Shown: piece after piece, positions 10,501 to 21,763 of the stretch
Layout: the number at the start of each line of letters is the position of its first letter
How positions within the stretch are numbered: position 1 is the stretch's first letter
NCBI GenBank assembly: GCA_017979445.1
Contig: CM030715.1
Coordinates: forward strand, 29,241,169-29,305,168
Reading direction: 5' to 3'
Length of the DNA stretch: 64,000 bases
Origin: Akebia trifoliata
Lineage: Eukaryota; Streptophyta; Magnoliopsida; Ranunculales; Lardizabalaceae
The notes under the pieces: generated by a model
Database searches by the model: none
What the model was told of the DNA's origin: nothing
The model's input: the letters and a program-made list of their open reading frames with translations, nothing else
Position numbers and translations under genes: made by a program

Positions 10501-13214
10501 AAGATAAATGAGGTCCATGTAATCATTCTTAATATAAAAGCACCCATATTTCAATCGTCCCAGCTGTTCCAGGAATGTTAAGGGTTTTTTCTTAGTGGAT
10601 TTTGCTTTTAGATGGGATTTTATGGTAGATGCAGTAGGGAAGCTTTTTAATTTGTTACTTTTCTCATTCGTAGCTTTTTTATTTGCCTCCTCAACCACCT
10701 TGATTCTCTTATACTTCTCTTTGTTTATTAATAAAACCTGTACTTAAAGAAAAGAAAAAAGCACAAAGACTTGTAAAAACAAGAGTGCTAATCAAGTATG
10801 TGTGCAGACAAGTTAGTGCACTTTCTCCACCTAGATCATTCACATGAAGTCCTCAAAGAAAAGACCCCTAAAATCTTGGAACCCTTTGGACAAAAGAAAG
10901 AAGCTTTCACGCTTATGATTACATCGTGGCTATAGGAATTAGTATATTCATTTCTACATTTTCAAATTATTAATCTTCAGCCAATCAACAGTAAATTAAG
11001 CCATAGAATGCTAACAAAATTAAAAAAATTTATTCATAGGTGGAAAGCGAGAAAGAATACCTGTTTTTTGCCTCTTGAACCAAGATGAGGTGTAGCAACT
11101 GTAATAAAATTCATTGGCTCCAGTCCACATATTGTTCCTTTTGAATCTTCATTGCATACATCAGTTGAAGCATCCTCTGAATTTTCTTTTCTTGGTCTAT
11201 ACAGCCTCCCTATCACATATCTAGCCACTAGTCCTCCCACAGAATGTGACACGAAAGAAATCTTCCGAACTACTGGCATTCGCTTAATCACTTCTTTCAC
11301 CTATAATTTATATGTTTTGTCAAATAATAGAAAATTGTGAGGCAGATGCACCTTGCTTTGACAAAATCACTGACTATTGCAACTTGCAAGAACATTCGGC
11401 ACTTAGTTTGAAGAGATCTAGTCTCACAGTAATATAATTAGTCAACAATCTTAACTCAAACCAACCTCCTCAGCTAATCGCTCTCCCATAACATCCACGC
11501 CATCTAATGTCAGCTTCGCCACATTGCAAACACTACCTGCAAAACACGTAAACAACCCAGGTCATAGGAAAACAAATTTTAGTCAAACATGCATTATGGA
11601 TGCAATGATTCTGTAATTCCATGCCTCCACAGATAAATAACAGAAACATCCTCGGGAGAGAAAATGTAATCTAGAAAACTTTTCTTTAATCATAAGGATG
11701 GAAACTATATCAAAAAGAAGAAAAAAATCTCACTAGAAACAAAATTAAACCCATACAAAGCTCCCGCTTTAAAATATGTCTTAAAGAAGCCATGAATTAT
11801 AAGATTCCAACTACGGAGAAAATTAGCAAAAAATTCCTTTTAAAATTTTTAAGAAAAGAAAATGAGCAGAAAAGCAACGTTTGATCTTGTCAACCATCAT
11901 ATCGACCAACCCAAGCTAAGTTCCACCTGACCAGCACATGACCCAATTGATACAAGAAAGCTGCTAAACAGTTGGCAAAACATAATTTGCGAACTAATCT
12001 AGCCTCTCCCCAATTTCTTTCGCATGAAAGACATGCTAACCAAAATATTCCTTCTAATCAAATCCAATGTAAGCATGTTATCATCGAGGGTCACAGTACC
12101 AAAGAAGAAAGAAACACACCTTAGATGACATTGAAAGACCCTGGACCAAACCCTATATGAAATTAATCAACAGAATAACTTAATCGAATCCATTTCACAA
12201 ATGTAACCCTTACACACCTATGTTCATGGTTCTAAGTTTTGTTCTGTTTTAAAATATTTTAGTGGAACATTCAAGTTTTGGAAGAAACTGGAATAAAACA
12301 CTGAACCCAAAAAATTGAAGGTTTTGGGAATATTCAGTCGAGATAGTCCTGATTTTTATCCTGACCGAAACATTGCCTCGAGATGAGATTTTAAACCTTG
12401 CCTATGTTAACAGATGGCATGTAGCACATGTTGACACCAATACTTGGTTACAAACTCAGAGCTCTTTCACTCAGTTTCTCAAGTAAACTAGTTTCCAAGG
12501 CAGTTCAACCTTGGAAACAAGTCTCAGATCCCCAACACCCAACCCATTCCAAAGGTCTATGGATTTTATTTGAATCATCGGTCCATTTCCTTCAACGCAT
12601 CTCTTTATGTACGATAAGTGGTGGGTGCAAGCTTTAAAAAAAAAATGTTGCGCCCAACATGAAAATTAAGAAAATGTAAGAGAACACCCAGGAAAAAAAA
12701 AATCGTTTTTTTAACAATTGAACCCTTTAATTTGCATTTTCTAATAACAAAATAAAAAAACAATACAAATCATTAAATTTTTTTTTTTTTTTAATTAAAA
12801 AAGTTCCTTACAGTGAACAATCACTTTATCAGGAAGAGTTCTCACGAATTGCTCGGCTGCGAATTTCCAGTCTTTAGAACTGCAAAAGAAAAAGGATAAA
12901 CATCAGCGACCGACACAAAGCTCACCATGTGAAGTTGAAACCTCAATAAAAAGTGGATTTCCGCAGCCAATTCATGTAAAGTAATGGTGTCAACATGTGC
13001 TACATCAAAACCTAAACCAGACTCAAATTCTCCTCCAAAACAAACAAAATCAAAAGTAATCCATCGGGATCATTAAACCTCACCTCCCAAGGATACCATT
13101 AACCATAACAACTAGATGATCGGCTGCAGAAGCAGAATCCTTACAACTCCAAACATCTTGACCACCATTAACTGATCTCGAACAAACACTGTTATCTTCC
13201 TGATCGCGATCCAT
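2547..13214 (-). CDS. ROG1-like alpha/beta-hydrolase (putative serine esterase/lipase), 10 exons
   Basis: Exons in transcript order are 13214-13084, 12879-12812, 11536-11466, 11300-11061, 9221-9058, 8925-8870, 8773-8721, 8628-8508, 4694-4597 and 2618-2547. All introns are GT-AG, the frame is continuous, and the product is 357 residues from ATG 13214 to TGA 2549-2547. The protein begins MDRDQEDNSVCSRSV and contains HLVVMVNGILG (oxyanion-side strand), KISFVSHSVGGLVARY (nucleophile elbow, Ser about 110), TVATPHLGSRGKKQ, TGRHLFLTD (candidate Asp about 203) and RQRFAAHSVIQVKD (candidate His about 330). This is the DUF676/ROG1-type serine esterase family, whose plant members are soluble lipases or esterases; the substrate cannot be told from sequence. 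The first glycine of the classical GxSxG is replaced by serine, as small-residue variants in this family allow. Introns after exons 4 and 8 are swollen by retrotransposon remnants. The donor of exon 9 abuts a microsatellite. Confidence 0.85.
3662..3692. repeat. (TA)n microsatellite in last lipase intron
   Basis: A run of alternating T and A preceded by AATAAATAAATA. It lies in the intron between lipase exons 9 and 10 (2619-4596). That intron has no other feature I recognise. Confidence 0.9.
4541..4595. repeat. Compound (AT)n(AG)n microsatellite at a splice donor
   Basis: About 13 AT units are followed by about 15 AG units. On the - strand the lipase exon 9 ends at 4597 and the intron starts GT at 4596-4595, so the intron begins GTCTCTCTCT and then runs into TATA repeats. 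The microsatellite therefore begins inside the donor site. Open frames through this tract (for example 4489-4752 and 4510-4731) are repeat artefacts, except that the latter covers the true exon 4694-4597. Confidence 0.9.
6700..7990 (+). pseudogene. Degenerate RTE-type LINE reverse transcriptase remnant
   Basis: Translation with frame changes gives the ordered motifs of plant RTE-clade reverse transcriptase: FGFMPG (6732 onward), MEKFKKKMKDLHM, IWRVLG, YLFTLVTDE, WCMLFTYTVVLVDGTKEGV, LESKGFRLS, then the C-terminal LRWFHAQQKPI and, after an interruption, WQNRIHTADYNFLG near 7910-7950, followed by a GATGATGATG tail. Many stops and frameshifts are present, and the catalytic F-A-D-D block has become F-T-Y-T, so it is inactive. 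It lies in the lipase intron between exons 8 and 9, antisense to the host gene, and is itself split by a younger insertion at 7616-7823. Confidence 0.8.
7616..7823 (+). mobile_element. 5'-truncated LINE 3' end nested in the RTE remnant
   Basis: About 190 bases of LINE 3' sequence (ending with the common TTGTATTTTGTTTTCCCTCT and TATCAATATATTATAC region) run into an A tract at 7799-7813. The 15-mer AAAAAGTAAAGAGGA occurs immediately before it (7601-7615) and again at its end (7809-7823, overlapping the tail). This is the expected target-site duplication of target-primed reverse transcription. On either side the older RTE reading continues. This shows two successive retrotransposition events in one intron. 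Confidence 0.78.
9440..10757 (+). pseudogene. L1-type LINE remnant (reverse transcriptase to zf-RVT region)
   Basis: In shifting frames the + strand reads GDKLPSSDDFN (9535 onward; compare the L1 motif GDKAPGPDGF), then RPISFVGSVYHIIAKT (about 9705-9752), QGAFQGW, ILIADECIDSKKHSN and VRKMDMEKFYN (about 9855-9945), and, in the downstream region, PSLIAFFAWNAYLDKILTI (about 10228-10290), the zf-RVT domain seen after plant L1 reverse transcriptase. It ends with AATAAAACC and an A-rich tail near 10725-10757. Stops, deletions and missing catalytic segments show it is dead. It occupies the lipase intron between exons 4 and 5, in antisense orientation. Confidence 0.8.
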
Positions 13215-13618
13215 GATCGTTGTTCTTACTCACACTCACCTCCTCTGCATTTATGATCCAATCGATCAACAACAACGAAATCGCAAAACAAAGAGAAGAT
13301 CAAACACAGAGGACACGAGAGAAGAAAATTGGGCGAATTTTGCAGAAATGTCAAAAAAACTCGGCAAAGAAAATGGTGAGGCGCAATGCGGTCGTGATGG
13401 GAGTAGTGGTAGTTATAAGTATTAGAAAGAAAGAAAGATCTCAATGTGAAAACGTAAAGAAAGTAAATTTAGCCGTAAACAGTAGAGAGAAAATTGGTTT
13501 TGTATAACTTTTTTATTATCTGTTCGTTGGCTTTCTCATTAATGGATTTTATTGGTAACGCTGGCAGCTTCTGTGATAGAAAATATGAAAACGTGATGGA
13601 TATAAAAGTTGAGAAGTC

Positions 13619-13663
13619 CATTTTTATTTTTATTTTTATTTTTATTTTTATTTTTATTTTTTT
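13619..13663. repeat. (TTTTTA)n microsatellite upstream of the lipase gene
   Basis: Roughly seven hexanucleotide units of T5A ending in a longer T run. It lies about 400 bases upstream of the lipase start codon (- strand), so it may fall in the promoter. Confidence 0.85.
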
Positions 13664-15500
13664 AAAAGACTAGCACTAATTGTCCCCACTTTTCTAAAAG
13701 TACACCCAAATTAAAATAAAATGACATTTATATCCCCCATTTACTCAAATCACCTCCTCTCTCTCTCCCCCAACACCACTGCTGCATCCATCCCCTCTCT
13801 CTCTCTCTCATATTCTTTTATTTCTTCTTTCTTGCTACTTCTCTCTTTTAGTGCTTTCTCATGTGGTATTAAAACTTGTTTTGACATCTCGTCTCGTGCA
13901 TGATCAATATCGAGTAATCTCAGACAAAATATCTGATTTATCTGAGTTGTCTCAAACGAGATTTTAAAAAAAACCTTAGAATTAAGATAAATAATATCTT
14001 TGAGACGACTTGTCAACTCATATTGTTGGTGGATGATATCAAGACAACTCAAACAAGTCGTCTTGGTCTTGAAATAGATTTAAAACCATATGTGGTGGTG
14101 GTGGTGAATAAGAAGATGAGGGAGATATGGATTTGAGAAAATGAGGGATTGGGGAGGGACATGGGTGTCATTTTATTAAGTGAGGGTATTTTTAGAAATA
14201 TTGGGAGTGCAAAGAGTAGTTCCCTTTGATAAATTATTGTTTAATACTTATGTTTAAAAAGTATTATATCATATATATTATATATAGAAATTTATTGACT
14301 GTTAAAAATAATTTTTTGGGACTTCCAACGCCAACTCTAAACTATTTTGGTGAGTTCTATTTAAAAATTAATTTATATAAAATTTAAAAATATATAATAA
14401 AAATTAAAACTTAATTATTAAAGAATATAATTGTAATTATTAAAAAAAGTAAAAGACTATAATTGTAAATACCAAAATGGATAGCAATCATAAATATCTA
14501 AATTGAATGAAGATAGAGTCATAATTATAAAAAAGAGTCGTGTTGGAGTGATTGCGTTGGACGCTACCCTTACACACCGCGTTGACATGGATGTGCGTGT
14601 GAAACCATAAAAATACTTTTCACTCATATTTCAAAGAAAAACATGAGTCATGCTGGGGTGACATGGGATTTACTGTGATTCTCACAATTTTGATGTAGAC
14701 ATGCATACATAACCGTAGATGATTTTTACTAGTATCACAAAGAAACACATTTATGGTTATGTGCACATCCCACATCAGACTTGTGAGAATCGCAATAAAT
14801 ATCTTTTGTCATTCCAGTATTTTCTGAAAAACATATATGATTTTGTACACACATCTTTATCAGCGTAGCGTGTAATACAGTGTTGTGCATAGTCACTTCA
14901 ACATTTTCCTTATAAAAAATTTGAAATATATGTCTTTAGGAAAAATTACTTAAGAGAACTTGGTGGAGGGATTTTTTATTAATTAGCCTCCAAGTTTTAG
15001 GACTTCTCTTAATAATTCATTTAGTAAAATTTTCTTATCTAATCAATCCCTGAACCCATTTCCACATTTCTCACGATTGAATGTCTTAATTGTTCAATCT
15101 CACCATTTTCGTCCTAAAAATTAAATTTTTAGCATCCCAATCAAATTTTGAAGATTCCAATCTGTCAGAAAAAATTTAAGAAGGAAGAAAAAATCATTTT
15201 CAAGTTTTTTCAAACTTTTTGAAGATATATGTAAAAGATTAAGATTTTTTCAATTTTTATTCTTTTTTGGATGAAAATTGATCAAGGATGGTACTTTTGA
15301 TTTGAAATCATCTAGACAAGTCTTTATCTGAAGTTTTTAGTCGAATTGTTCATGTATTTTAGTCGAAAAAACTCGAAAAACAAAAATGGGTGTGTTTTAC
15401 CAACATCGAGTTCACCACTTTTTTTTGTCAAGTTTGACATTTTTTTAAAATTATCAAATTCAACTTTAAAAAATGTCAAACTGGATAATAAATGAAAAAA

Positions 15501-15604
15501 GAGAATTTATTACCACACTAACTTTTAGATGTGTGCAAATTCTTTGGTGATTTATATATGAATTGGGTGTCATTAGCAAAAGTTGGTGTGGGCAATAGAA
15601 TCTC
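15501..15604. mobile_element. Short foldback MITE
   Basis: The left end is GAGAATTTATTACCACACTA and the right end in reverse complement is GAGATTCTATTGCCCACACC, both related to the hAT-like MITE at 1762-1840. No target duplication is evident, so the boundaries are approximate. Confidence 0.55.
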
Positions 15605-16148
15605 TCTAAATAAAAAGTCGTGAACTCAGCAATAAAATTGTTTGACCACTGAGAAAAGAAAAGCGGTGAGCTCGCCAATAATGAGAGACCACTAAGAAAA
15701 GAAAATTTTACTAAATAAATTATCAAACTAACCCTCAAAACTTAAGGATTATTTACAAATAAATCCCTCCGCCATGGTCCTTGAAGTAATTTTTCCATGT
15801 TTTTTGTGCAGTTCAAATGGTTGTTAATTACTTGTCACACCACCAACAGAAAAAGTACTAAAAGTATGACTGGGTTGCACCATCAATGTTGGAGTTGAGA
15901 AATAAAATTTGAAGTGCATTTGGTTTTAGGACTATTAATGGTAGGGTCCAATGTGGGACCAATCCATTAAGGATAAGATAAAATTCGGAATTGATATGAT
16001 AAGAATTGGATTAGATCATTGTCGGATTGGATTTTTTATTGGATCTCAATATTAAGATTCAAATCTGACCTAATAACAAAACGAATTGGATCAAAAGAGG
16101 TCTTGAGTTCAAACCTCTTGTTAGACACCCACAAGAATTTATCCCAAT

Positions 16149-16632
16149 TAAGGGTGTCAATGGATGGTTGAAAATTCGAATCTGATTCGTATTCGAAAAT
16201 TTTGATTATCGGATTCGAATTCAGATAGTTTTATATGTTCGAATACTTATTGGATATAACATTTCGAATCCGATAATATACAATTTGAAATAATATATAA
16301 TATATATTACTTTATTTGATTAATTTTCTATATAAATAATATAATATATATTATTTATTTATTTATTTATTATATAAATATTATATCATATATTAATTTT
16401 TTTTTTTAATATTGAAAAATCAGTTTGACAAGGAAAAACTATGTTTTTTTATATACAAATTATTCAAATTCTAATCGGATATTATATGATATCCGATAGG
16501 ATAATCGGATTCAAATTCGGATAGAGTTTTAGAATATCTGTCGGATTTAATTTTGAATTCAGATATCAAATAAAAATTTTGAATTCGGATATTGTTATAT
16601 CCGAAATAATAAGCATTCGTTGACAGTCCTAA
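16149..16632. mobile_element. Foldback MITE of about 480 bp with TTAAGGGTGTCAA-type ends
   Basis: The left end is TTAAGGGTGTCAATGGATG; the right end in reverse complement is TTAGGACTGTCAACGAATG. The arms contain repeated inverted runs such as ATTCGAATCYGAT and ATCCGATAG, so the element can fold along most of its length. Internal sequence is AT-rich and non-coding. It is probably a non-autonomous DNA transposon; the superfamily is not certain. Confidence 0.6.
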
Positions 16633-17722
16633 TCCCGACTAACCTAGTACGTGTGGTTTTTGGAGTATTAGCATGTATTGAGGATTCTGGCGTGATATGG
16701 TGCTCTAAGAAACCAGTTGTTTCATCCAGATAATCCTAAAATTTGATCGATTTACAAAATATATACAAATTCATATATTTTACATACGTTTTATTGGAAT
16801 CGAGCGTACACTCCAATTTGACAGATTATCAAACCATATGCAAAGTGAGGGATATCAAATACGCCTCATATTGTGTCAAAGTTCAAAATAATTTTCACAT
16901 AACTTGAAAACTATATGCATATTTTTTTTTTAAATAATGATTTTGTATCATTTTATATCAATCCCAAAATGTTAATCTAACATTTACAAAAATATATTAA
17001 ATTTATATATACTTTAAAATATTTTTTTTATTTTTAAAAATAAATAATAATATTTACTTTTATCTAACACAAATATATTACATAAGTCAAATAACTCGGT
17101 TGAGTTTCTGACTTGACTCGTCATATTTTCGTGCTTATTCAACTGATTTGAGAAATTAATTCAATGGTTTTTCACGTTTACCCCGTATGTTGGTTCCATC
17201 GAGTTTTCGGATTTGATCACCTCAAAATCCAATTGAATTGGGTTGATTGATCCAAATTTTGAGTCGACTCAATGAGTTTTAAAACTATGTTTCAAGTTGC
17301 TCCCAATGCCTCACCCTTCAATCATATATTGTCCCACACCATGGACTAATCTAAATGGAATTTCTTCTCACATTGTCCCATCTCTAAGTCGTTTTTCTTC
17401 GGCAAATATATCGACCACCATTAATGGCCATTGGCCAAGAAAATTAATGAGACAGTTTGTAAGTATGGTGGACCTAAGACAAGATGTGCTGTCTAAGTAC
17501 ACACCTTACAAATTCGATGAACAGTAGAACCTTTAGCACTAAAGCCCTGCTATTATTTATTTATTTTTATTTTGGGAAAAAACCAAAAAAGAGTTAAATA
17601 TTTACGAAAAAAAGAATCTATTTTTTTCAAAAATTACCAAAAAAACAAATTAAGTCATTGGAGAGTTCGACTTTTTAGTAACTCGTTGGATTGTCCAATG
17701 TTTTACATGGATGCTAAATTGC

Positions 17723-17936
17723 TGGGGTGTGCTCAATGAAAATTTTGGACCGATAAACAGTTAATGCCCATAGGTCATGAGTTTGATACCCAATACGAGC
17801 ATTAATTCCTCAGGGGCCACCTGTGAGGGTAAACCCTCACTTACCTGGCGTGTGTGATGTGGGGACTTTATTCATGCCCCGGGGCTAGTTCTCGATGGTC
17901 TACGGTCCCCTATCTATAGGAGTACTCGATTAACAA
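17723..17936 (+). mobile_element. tRNA-derived SINE, family A copy 1
   Basis: The body shares a long stretch with 19336-19563: TTTTGGACCGATAA, then GTTAATGCCCATAG, a box-B-like CATGAGTTTGATACCC, GAGCATTAATTCCTC, ACCTGGCGTGTGTGATG and GCCCCGGGGCTAG. The 3' part (cytosine/guanine-rich, ending in CTATAGGAGTACTCGATTA) resembles known plant SINE tails. It is followed by AT-rich DNA. It has no protein-coding content. Confidence 0.6.
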
Positions 17937-18199
17937 AATAAAATTATTGGGATGTTAAAGCAAGCTACTAAAACGTTGGATAGTCTAGTGTTTTAATAAT
18001 TTGGATGGCATTTTAGTAAAGTAATGTATTTTAACACATTAAAAACGCTAGATTGTCCTGTAATTTAATTTGTTTTTAGTAATTTTTTTGAAAAAAAAAA
18101 ATTTGTAAAAATTAAGATATTTAACCCTCTTTTAATAAAGTTCCCCTAATTTGTTTTAAATGAACAATTCTACAACCTTTAGCACTTCAGCCCTGCTAT

Positions 18200-18207
18200 T
18201 TAATATA

Positions 18208-18247
<40 letters not shown>
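18200..18247. repeat. (AT)n microsatellite
   Basis: Nearly pure alternating AT. It directly adjoins the left arm of the foldback element at 18244-18422. Confidence 0.9.
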
Positions 18248-18251
<4 letters not shown>

Positions 18252-18422
18252 AGAAGATCATACTCACAAAAAATCAGTTCAATATGAAACTTCCAAATCT
18301 ATTAAAAGTGGTTTACAAATTATTGATAAAAAAAATTGACAGTCCACATTCTAAATCACTTTTGATGGGGTTGGAAGATTCAAATTGGGGTGATTTTTTG
18401 TGAGGATGATTTTCTCATCATA
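18244..18422. mobile_element. Foldback element, 'TTTTTTGTGAGGATG' family
   Basis: The left arm GATCATACTCACAAAAAATC pairs with the right arm GATTTTTTGTGAGGATGA. Inner arms (AAACTTCCAAAT, and GGTTGGAAGATT) also pair. The same arm sequences form the larger element at 22655-23180 and a half copy at 33100-33200. The family's inner core contains TTTTGATGGGGTTRGAAG. A further partial arm repeats just right of it (18422-18460). Confidence 0.6.
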
Positions 18423-19335
18423 AAGATCATCCTCACAAAAAATCAGCTCAATCTGAATTTTCTAAATATTTTGAAAAATGATTCTTTTTACATATATTTT
18501 TACTTATGTTGCTTGAACGCTCCCCTTATATATATATATTTGGTGTCGAGGTCATTTATAAATTGGGATATGGGGAGGACAGAAATCAGTTGATTAGAGA
18601 ATATTTCAATAAATATTTTATGTATTTCGATTTGAAAAGGATTGAGAAAAGTTAATTGAAGCTTTGGGATTTAAGAGATCAACCGTCTTGAATTGGTTTA
18701 GGAGGTTCGACTACCTTGAATTAAACGTCTTCTTTTCTATTTCTTTTTTTTTTCTCTTTTTTTTTTTAATTGTTGTAATAATCCTAAAGAAATGTTATAA
18801 TTGGTATCACAATGAGATCAGCATTGTACATCAAATAATGGTTTTAAATCTTGACCGAGCCGATTCATCCGATACGTCTCAATATCGTCCACCTACAAGA
18901 TAGACAAACAAGTCAAACATATTAGACAAGATTTAAAACCATGGTTCAATTGTCTCATTGTTGAACGAGACGACTCAAATGTATCAGAAAACTCATCCGA
19001 GACAACTTGGTCTCGTTCATGGAGGAGACAAGACATCAAAACGAATTTAAAAACCATGCATCACATTCGAACACGACGAAAATGAAGGGGAAAAAGTTTT
19101 TTATCAAAACAAAATACTTAAATCTTACCATGATCTTTTAGAGACAGTAATTTCTCAAAAAAGATGATCCCATAATAGAAATCAATCCCCACAATCATTG
19201 TCCCGAAAAGTATAGGAGATAAAATTCCAATGTCACTGAGCACATTGAAAACACAAGGTAAGATGCAATTGGTTTTGTGTTTTCGATCGAATTTAAGGTT
19301 CATGTAATCAAGTCAATCATCATCGAGAAACCCCT

Positions 19336-19561
19336 CAGACAGTTGGCTCAATAGCAATTTTGGACCGATAAGCGATTAATGCCCATAGTCGTGAGTTAGA
19401 TACTCAGTATAAGCATTAATTCCTCGAGCACACCCTTACTTGGTGCATGTGTTGTGCAAGCATTGCATGTGCCTCGGGACTAATACTTGGACAAGACCAT
19501 GGTCTATGGACTGGGCAAAGCCCAAATACAGGTCCATCCCTTGTCTACAGGGATATCCCAT

Positions 19562-19563
<2 letters not shown>
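19336..19563 (+). mobile_element. tRNA-derived SINE, family A copy 2
   Basis: Same ordered blocks as the copy at 17723-17936: TTTTGGACCGATAAGCG, TTAATGCCCATAG, GAGCATTAATTCCTCG (here AAGCATTAATTCCTCG), ACTTGGTGCATGTG and GTGCCTCGGGACTA. It ends with GTCTACAGGGATATCCCATT and then a (GA)n run (19565-19595), which may have grown from the SINE tail. Confidence 0.6.

Positions 19564-19595
<32 letters not shown>
19564..19595. repeat. (GA)n microsatellite at a SINE 3' end
   Basis: About 15 GA units directly after the family A SINE copy. Confidence 0.9.
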
Positions 19596-19598
<3 letters not shown>

Positions 19599-20517
19599 GG
19601 AATTGAGAATATGATATTGTTGACTAGTCTTTGTGCGAGAAGGTCATCATCAACTACAAAAGACACTTGTTCTATAGAACACTAGTTCCAATAAACACAT
19701 TTATCTCAAATACAATTTGGGATGCTAGTGGGTTTAACATTAAGGGCAAGGATGTTTTCAAGAAGGGTGGAATGTGACATACCTAATTATTAGTAAGGAA
19801 CAAAATAATATTGTCAACGAATAGCCAATCTTTGACCCATCTCATCTAATAGCTCAAATCGGAAATCATTAGAAAATCACTATATATCAAGATTGAACCC
19901 TTACAACTTTTATCAACGACGTTGATCAATCCACCACACATTGAATTTTCCCCATCCCTCCAAACCCCACTCCATTGTACATTTGTGCAATGTTTTTAGA
20001 GACGTGTGAGCCTTACACGCTTCAAGGCATGCATTAGAATGAGGCTCATTAAAAACATTCTAAGGCATTAGGTTAAATCATAAAAGCAATTCGAGGCTTA
20101 TGCCTCAAACCATGAGGTACTTATAATAGGCATTCGCCATTAACGCGTATGCATTTAAAATAATGCATCTCTTCCTCTTAACTCTCTATTCTTTTATTTA
20201 TACTTTACTTTTTTCTTTATTTTCAACTATCTAAACAAGATTTTTTTGTAATCTTTGTTAATAACTTCAAATACAAAATAGTAATATATGCAAATACTAA
20301 AAAAGAAATTCTTTGAGATGAGTTGATTTATAATAGTTTTGTCGTATCAAAGTATTATAAAAATGAAGTTATTGAAAAAAAAAACATTCTGATGTATTTT
20401 TGTAATAAATATAAAATAATTATTTTATTGTAGAGACTTTCAATTATTCAAATTCAAATTATTTTGATTTTTCTAAGATATATCATTTTTTTTTAATCAA
20501 TAAACATGTTTTTAACA

Positions 20518-20612
20518 AGTTCAGAAACTCAATGCCGGCGGGATTTGAACCCAGGTCCCAAGAATCATCAACCAAAGACTTTGCAACTAAGTTAGCCGGC
20601 ACTGCTATCATT
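20518..20612 (-). mobile_element. tRNA-like SINE head, family B copy 1
   Basis: On the - strand the sequence opens TGCCGGCTAACTTAGTTG (box-A-like) and continues to GACCTGGGTTCAAATCCCG (box B) closing with GCCGGCA. TGCCGGC and GCCGGCA can pair as a 7-bp acceptor-like stem. Downstream is TGAGTTTCTGAACTTG, then an A/T-rich tail. The copy at 23772-23895 has the same order, so this is a repeat and not a functional tRNA gene. Confidence 0.65.
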
Positions 20613-21061
20613 ATTTATTGTAATGGATTAAATTTTAAAATTTGATTGTATGGAATTGAAATTTGGAAATATTTAATGATTATCCTAATTTTTAAGTTTT
20701 TAAGATTAATTATTTTAAATATTATATTCAATTATTTATTTAAAATATCATGCATGTGAGAGACTTGCAATAGCTACTGTCTGAAAACATTGCTTTTGTG
20801 CACCCATCATAAAAATTAAAACAAAAAAGGAAAAAAAAATCCCTACTCCCACTTCACCATGGCTATTAACAACCCTCCATCAAACCCAACAAATTACAAT
20901 AGGATGTCTTAGTTAGAGAACTGCTCTATAATTTTATTAAATTTAAAAAATATTTTTTTTATTTAAAAATAAAGAAAAATTAATAATAGAATCCATCCTC
21001 TCCACACACACTAAAAGAGCAAAAATTTCTTGACATGGAACGAACAAATTTCGGAAAGATC

Positions 21062-21125
21062 TGAAATTAATTTACCTGGTGCGTATGGGCGGAGGGGACT
21101 GCACGTGCCCCAAGGATTAGTTGGT
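21062..21125 (+). mobile_element. Fragment of SINE 3' half
   Basis: It reads ACCTGGTGCGTATGGG, then GGGGACTGCACGTGCCCC and AAGGATTAG, similar to the 3' halves of the family A SINEs but without the 5' part. The short length limits confidence. Confidence 0.45.
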
Positions 21126-21763
21126 TAAAAATTTAATCCTCGCTCGTAAACTTAAAACAGACAAATCAGGAGAAATGATGTCAATGTTGTGTAATAGTGA
21201 CAATAATAGCCGACACCAAATCTTTGAGATAAAACTTCGATGATAGCTGTCAGACTCATTAAGTCCCAAATAGCTTAAACATATAAAATAATAGATGACA
21301 ACAGTGTCACAATGTAATAGAGAATCAAAAAAAAAATTGTAAAACTCTTCTTTCAGCATCCTGGTACCTTGTACATGTTGAAAAGGATGAAAGAAAAAGG
21401 AAATAAAAAATCACACCACACCAAACCTGATCACAAATACCTGAGAATAAAATGAGACTAAAAGGGGGGAAAAAAAACTAATTGGAATCCTTGGTTTGAG
21501 ATTCTCAGACAACCATGTCTTCCTTGTATCGAACGGATTTGCTTCAGAGAAACCCATACGGGAGTAACTTGTATTTCCGTTCTTGAAACATTTTCTCTTA
21601 CCCACTTTTCTTTTGAAGGTTAAATTTGGTCTGCATTGAGAAGATATACTCCAATAACACAATAAAGTGCAGACCTAAAGCAATGACAGTAGTCTGAGAT
21701 TAAGATCAACTTCCATTGCAGTGCCAATGTTGAAAGTTTCTTTATCCATTGAGTCAAGTCTCT

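Larger units (their letters stand above)
13215..21763. other. Intergenic region between head of lipase gene and tail of ARABIDILLO
   Basis: No gene was recognised in these 8.5 kb. The first few hundred bases must hold the lipase promoter and 5' UTR, because that gene is transcribed leftwards. The remainder is AT-rich and contains a (TTTTTA)n tract, foldback elements at 15501-15604, 16149-16632 and 18244-18422, SINEs at 17723, 19336, 20518 and 21062, and AT and GA microsatellites. The longest open frames here are short and show no family resemblance. Confidence 0.6.

Noticed and set aside
19436..19685. Overlapping open frames on both strands with RERERE or SLSLSL
   Set aside because: They arise from a SINE plus the (GA)n microsatellite.
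20027..20160. Cluster of GGCATT/AGGCTTA words
   Set aside because: Suggestive of a decayed repeat, but no consistent period, ends or second copy could be shown.
20518..20612. Functional tRNA gene
   Set aside because: Box A and box B are present, but the anticodon region is irregular and a second rearranged copy exists, so a SINE head is more likely.
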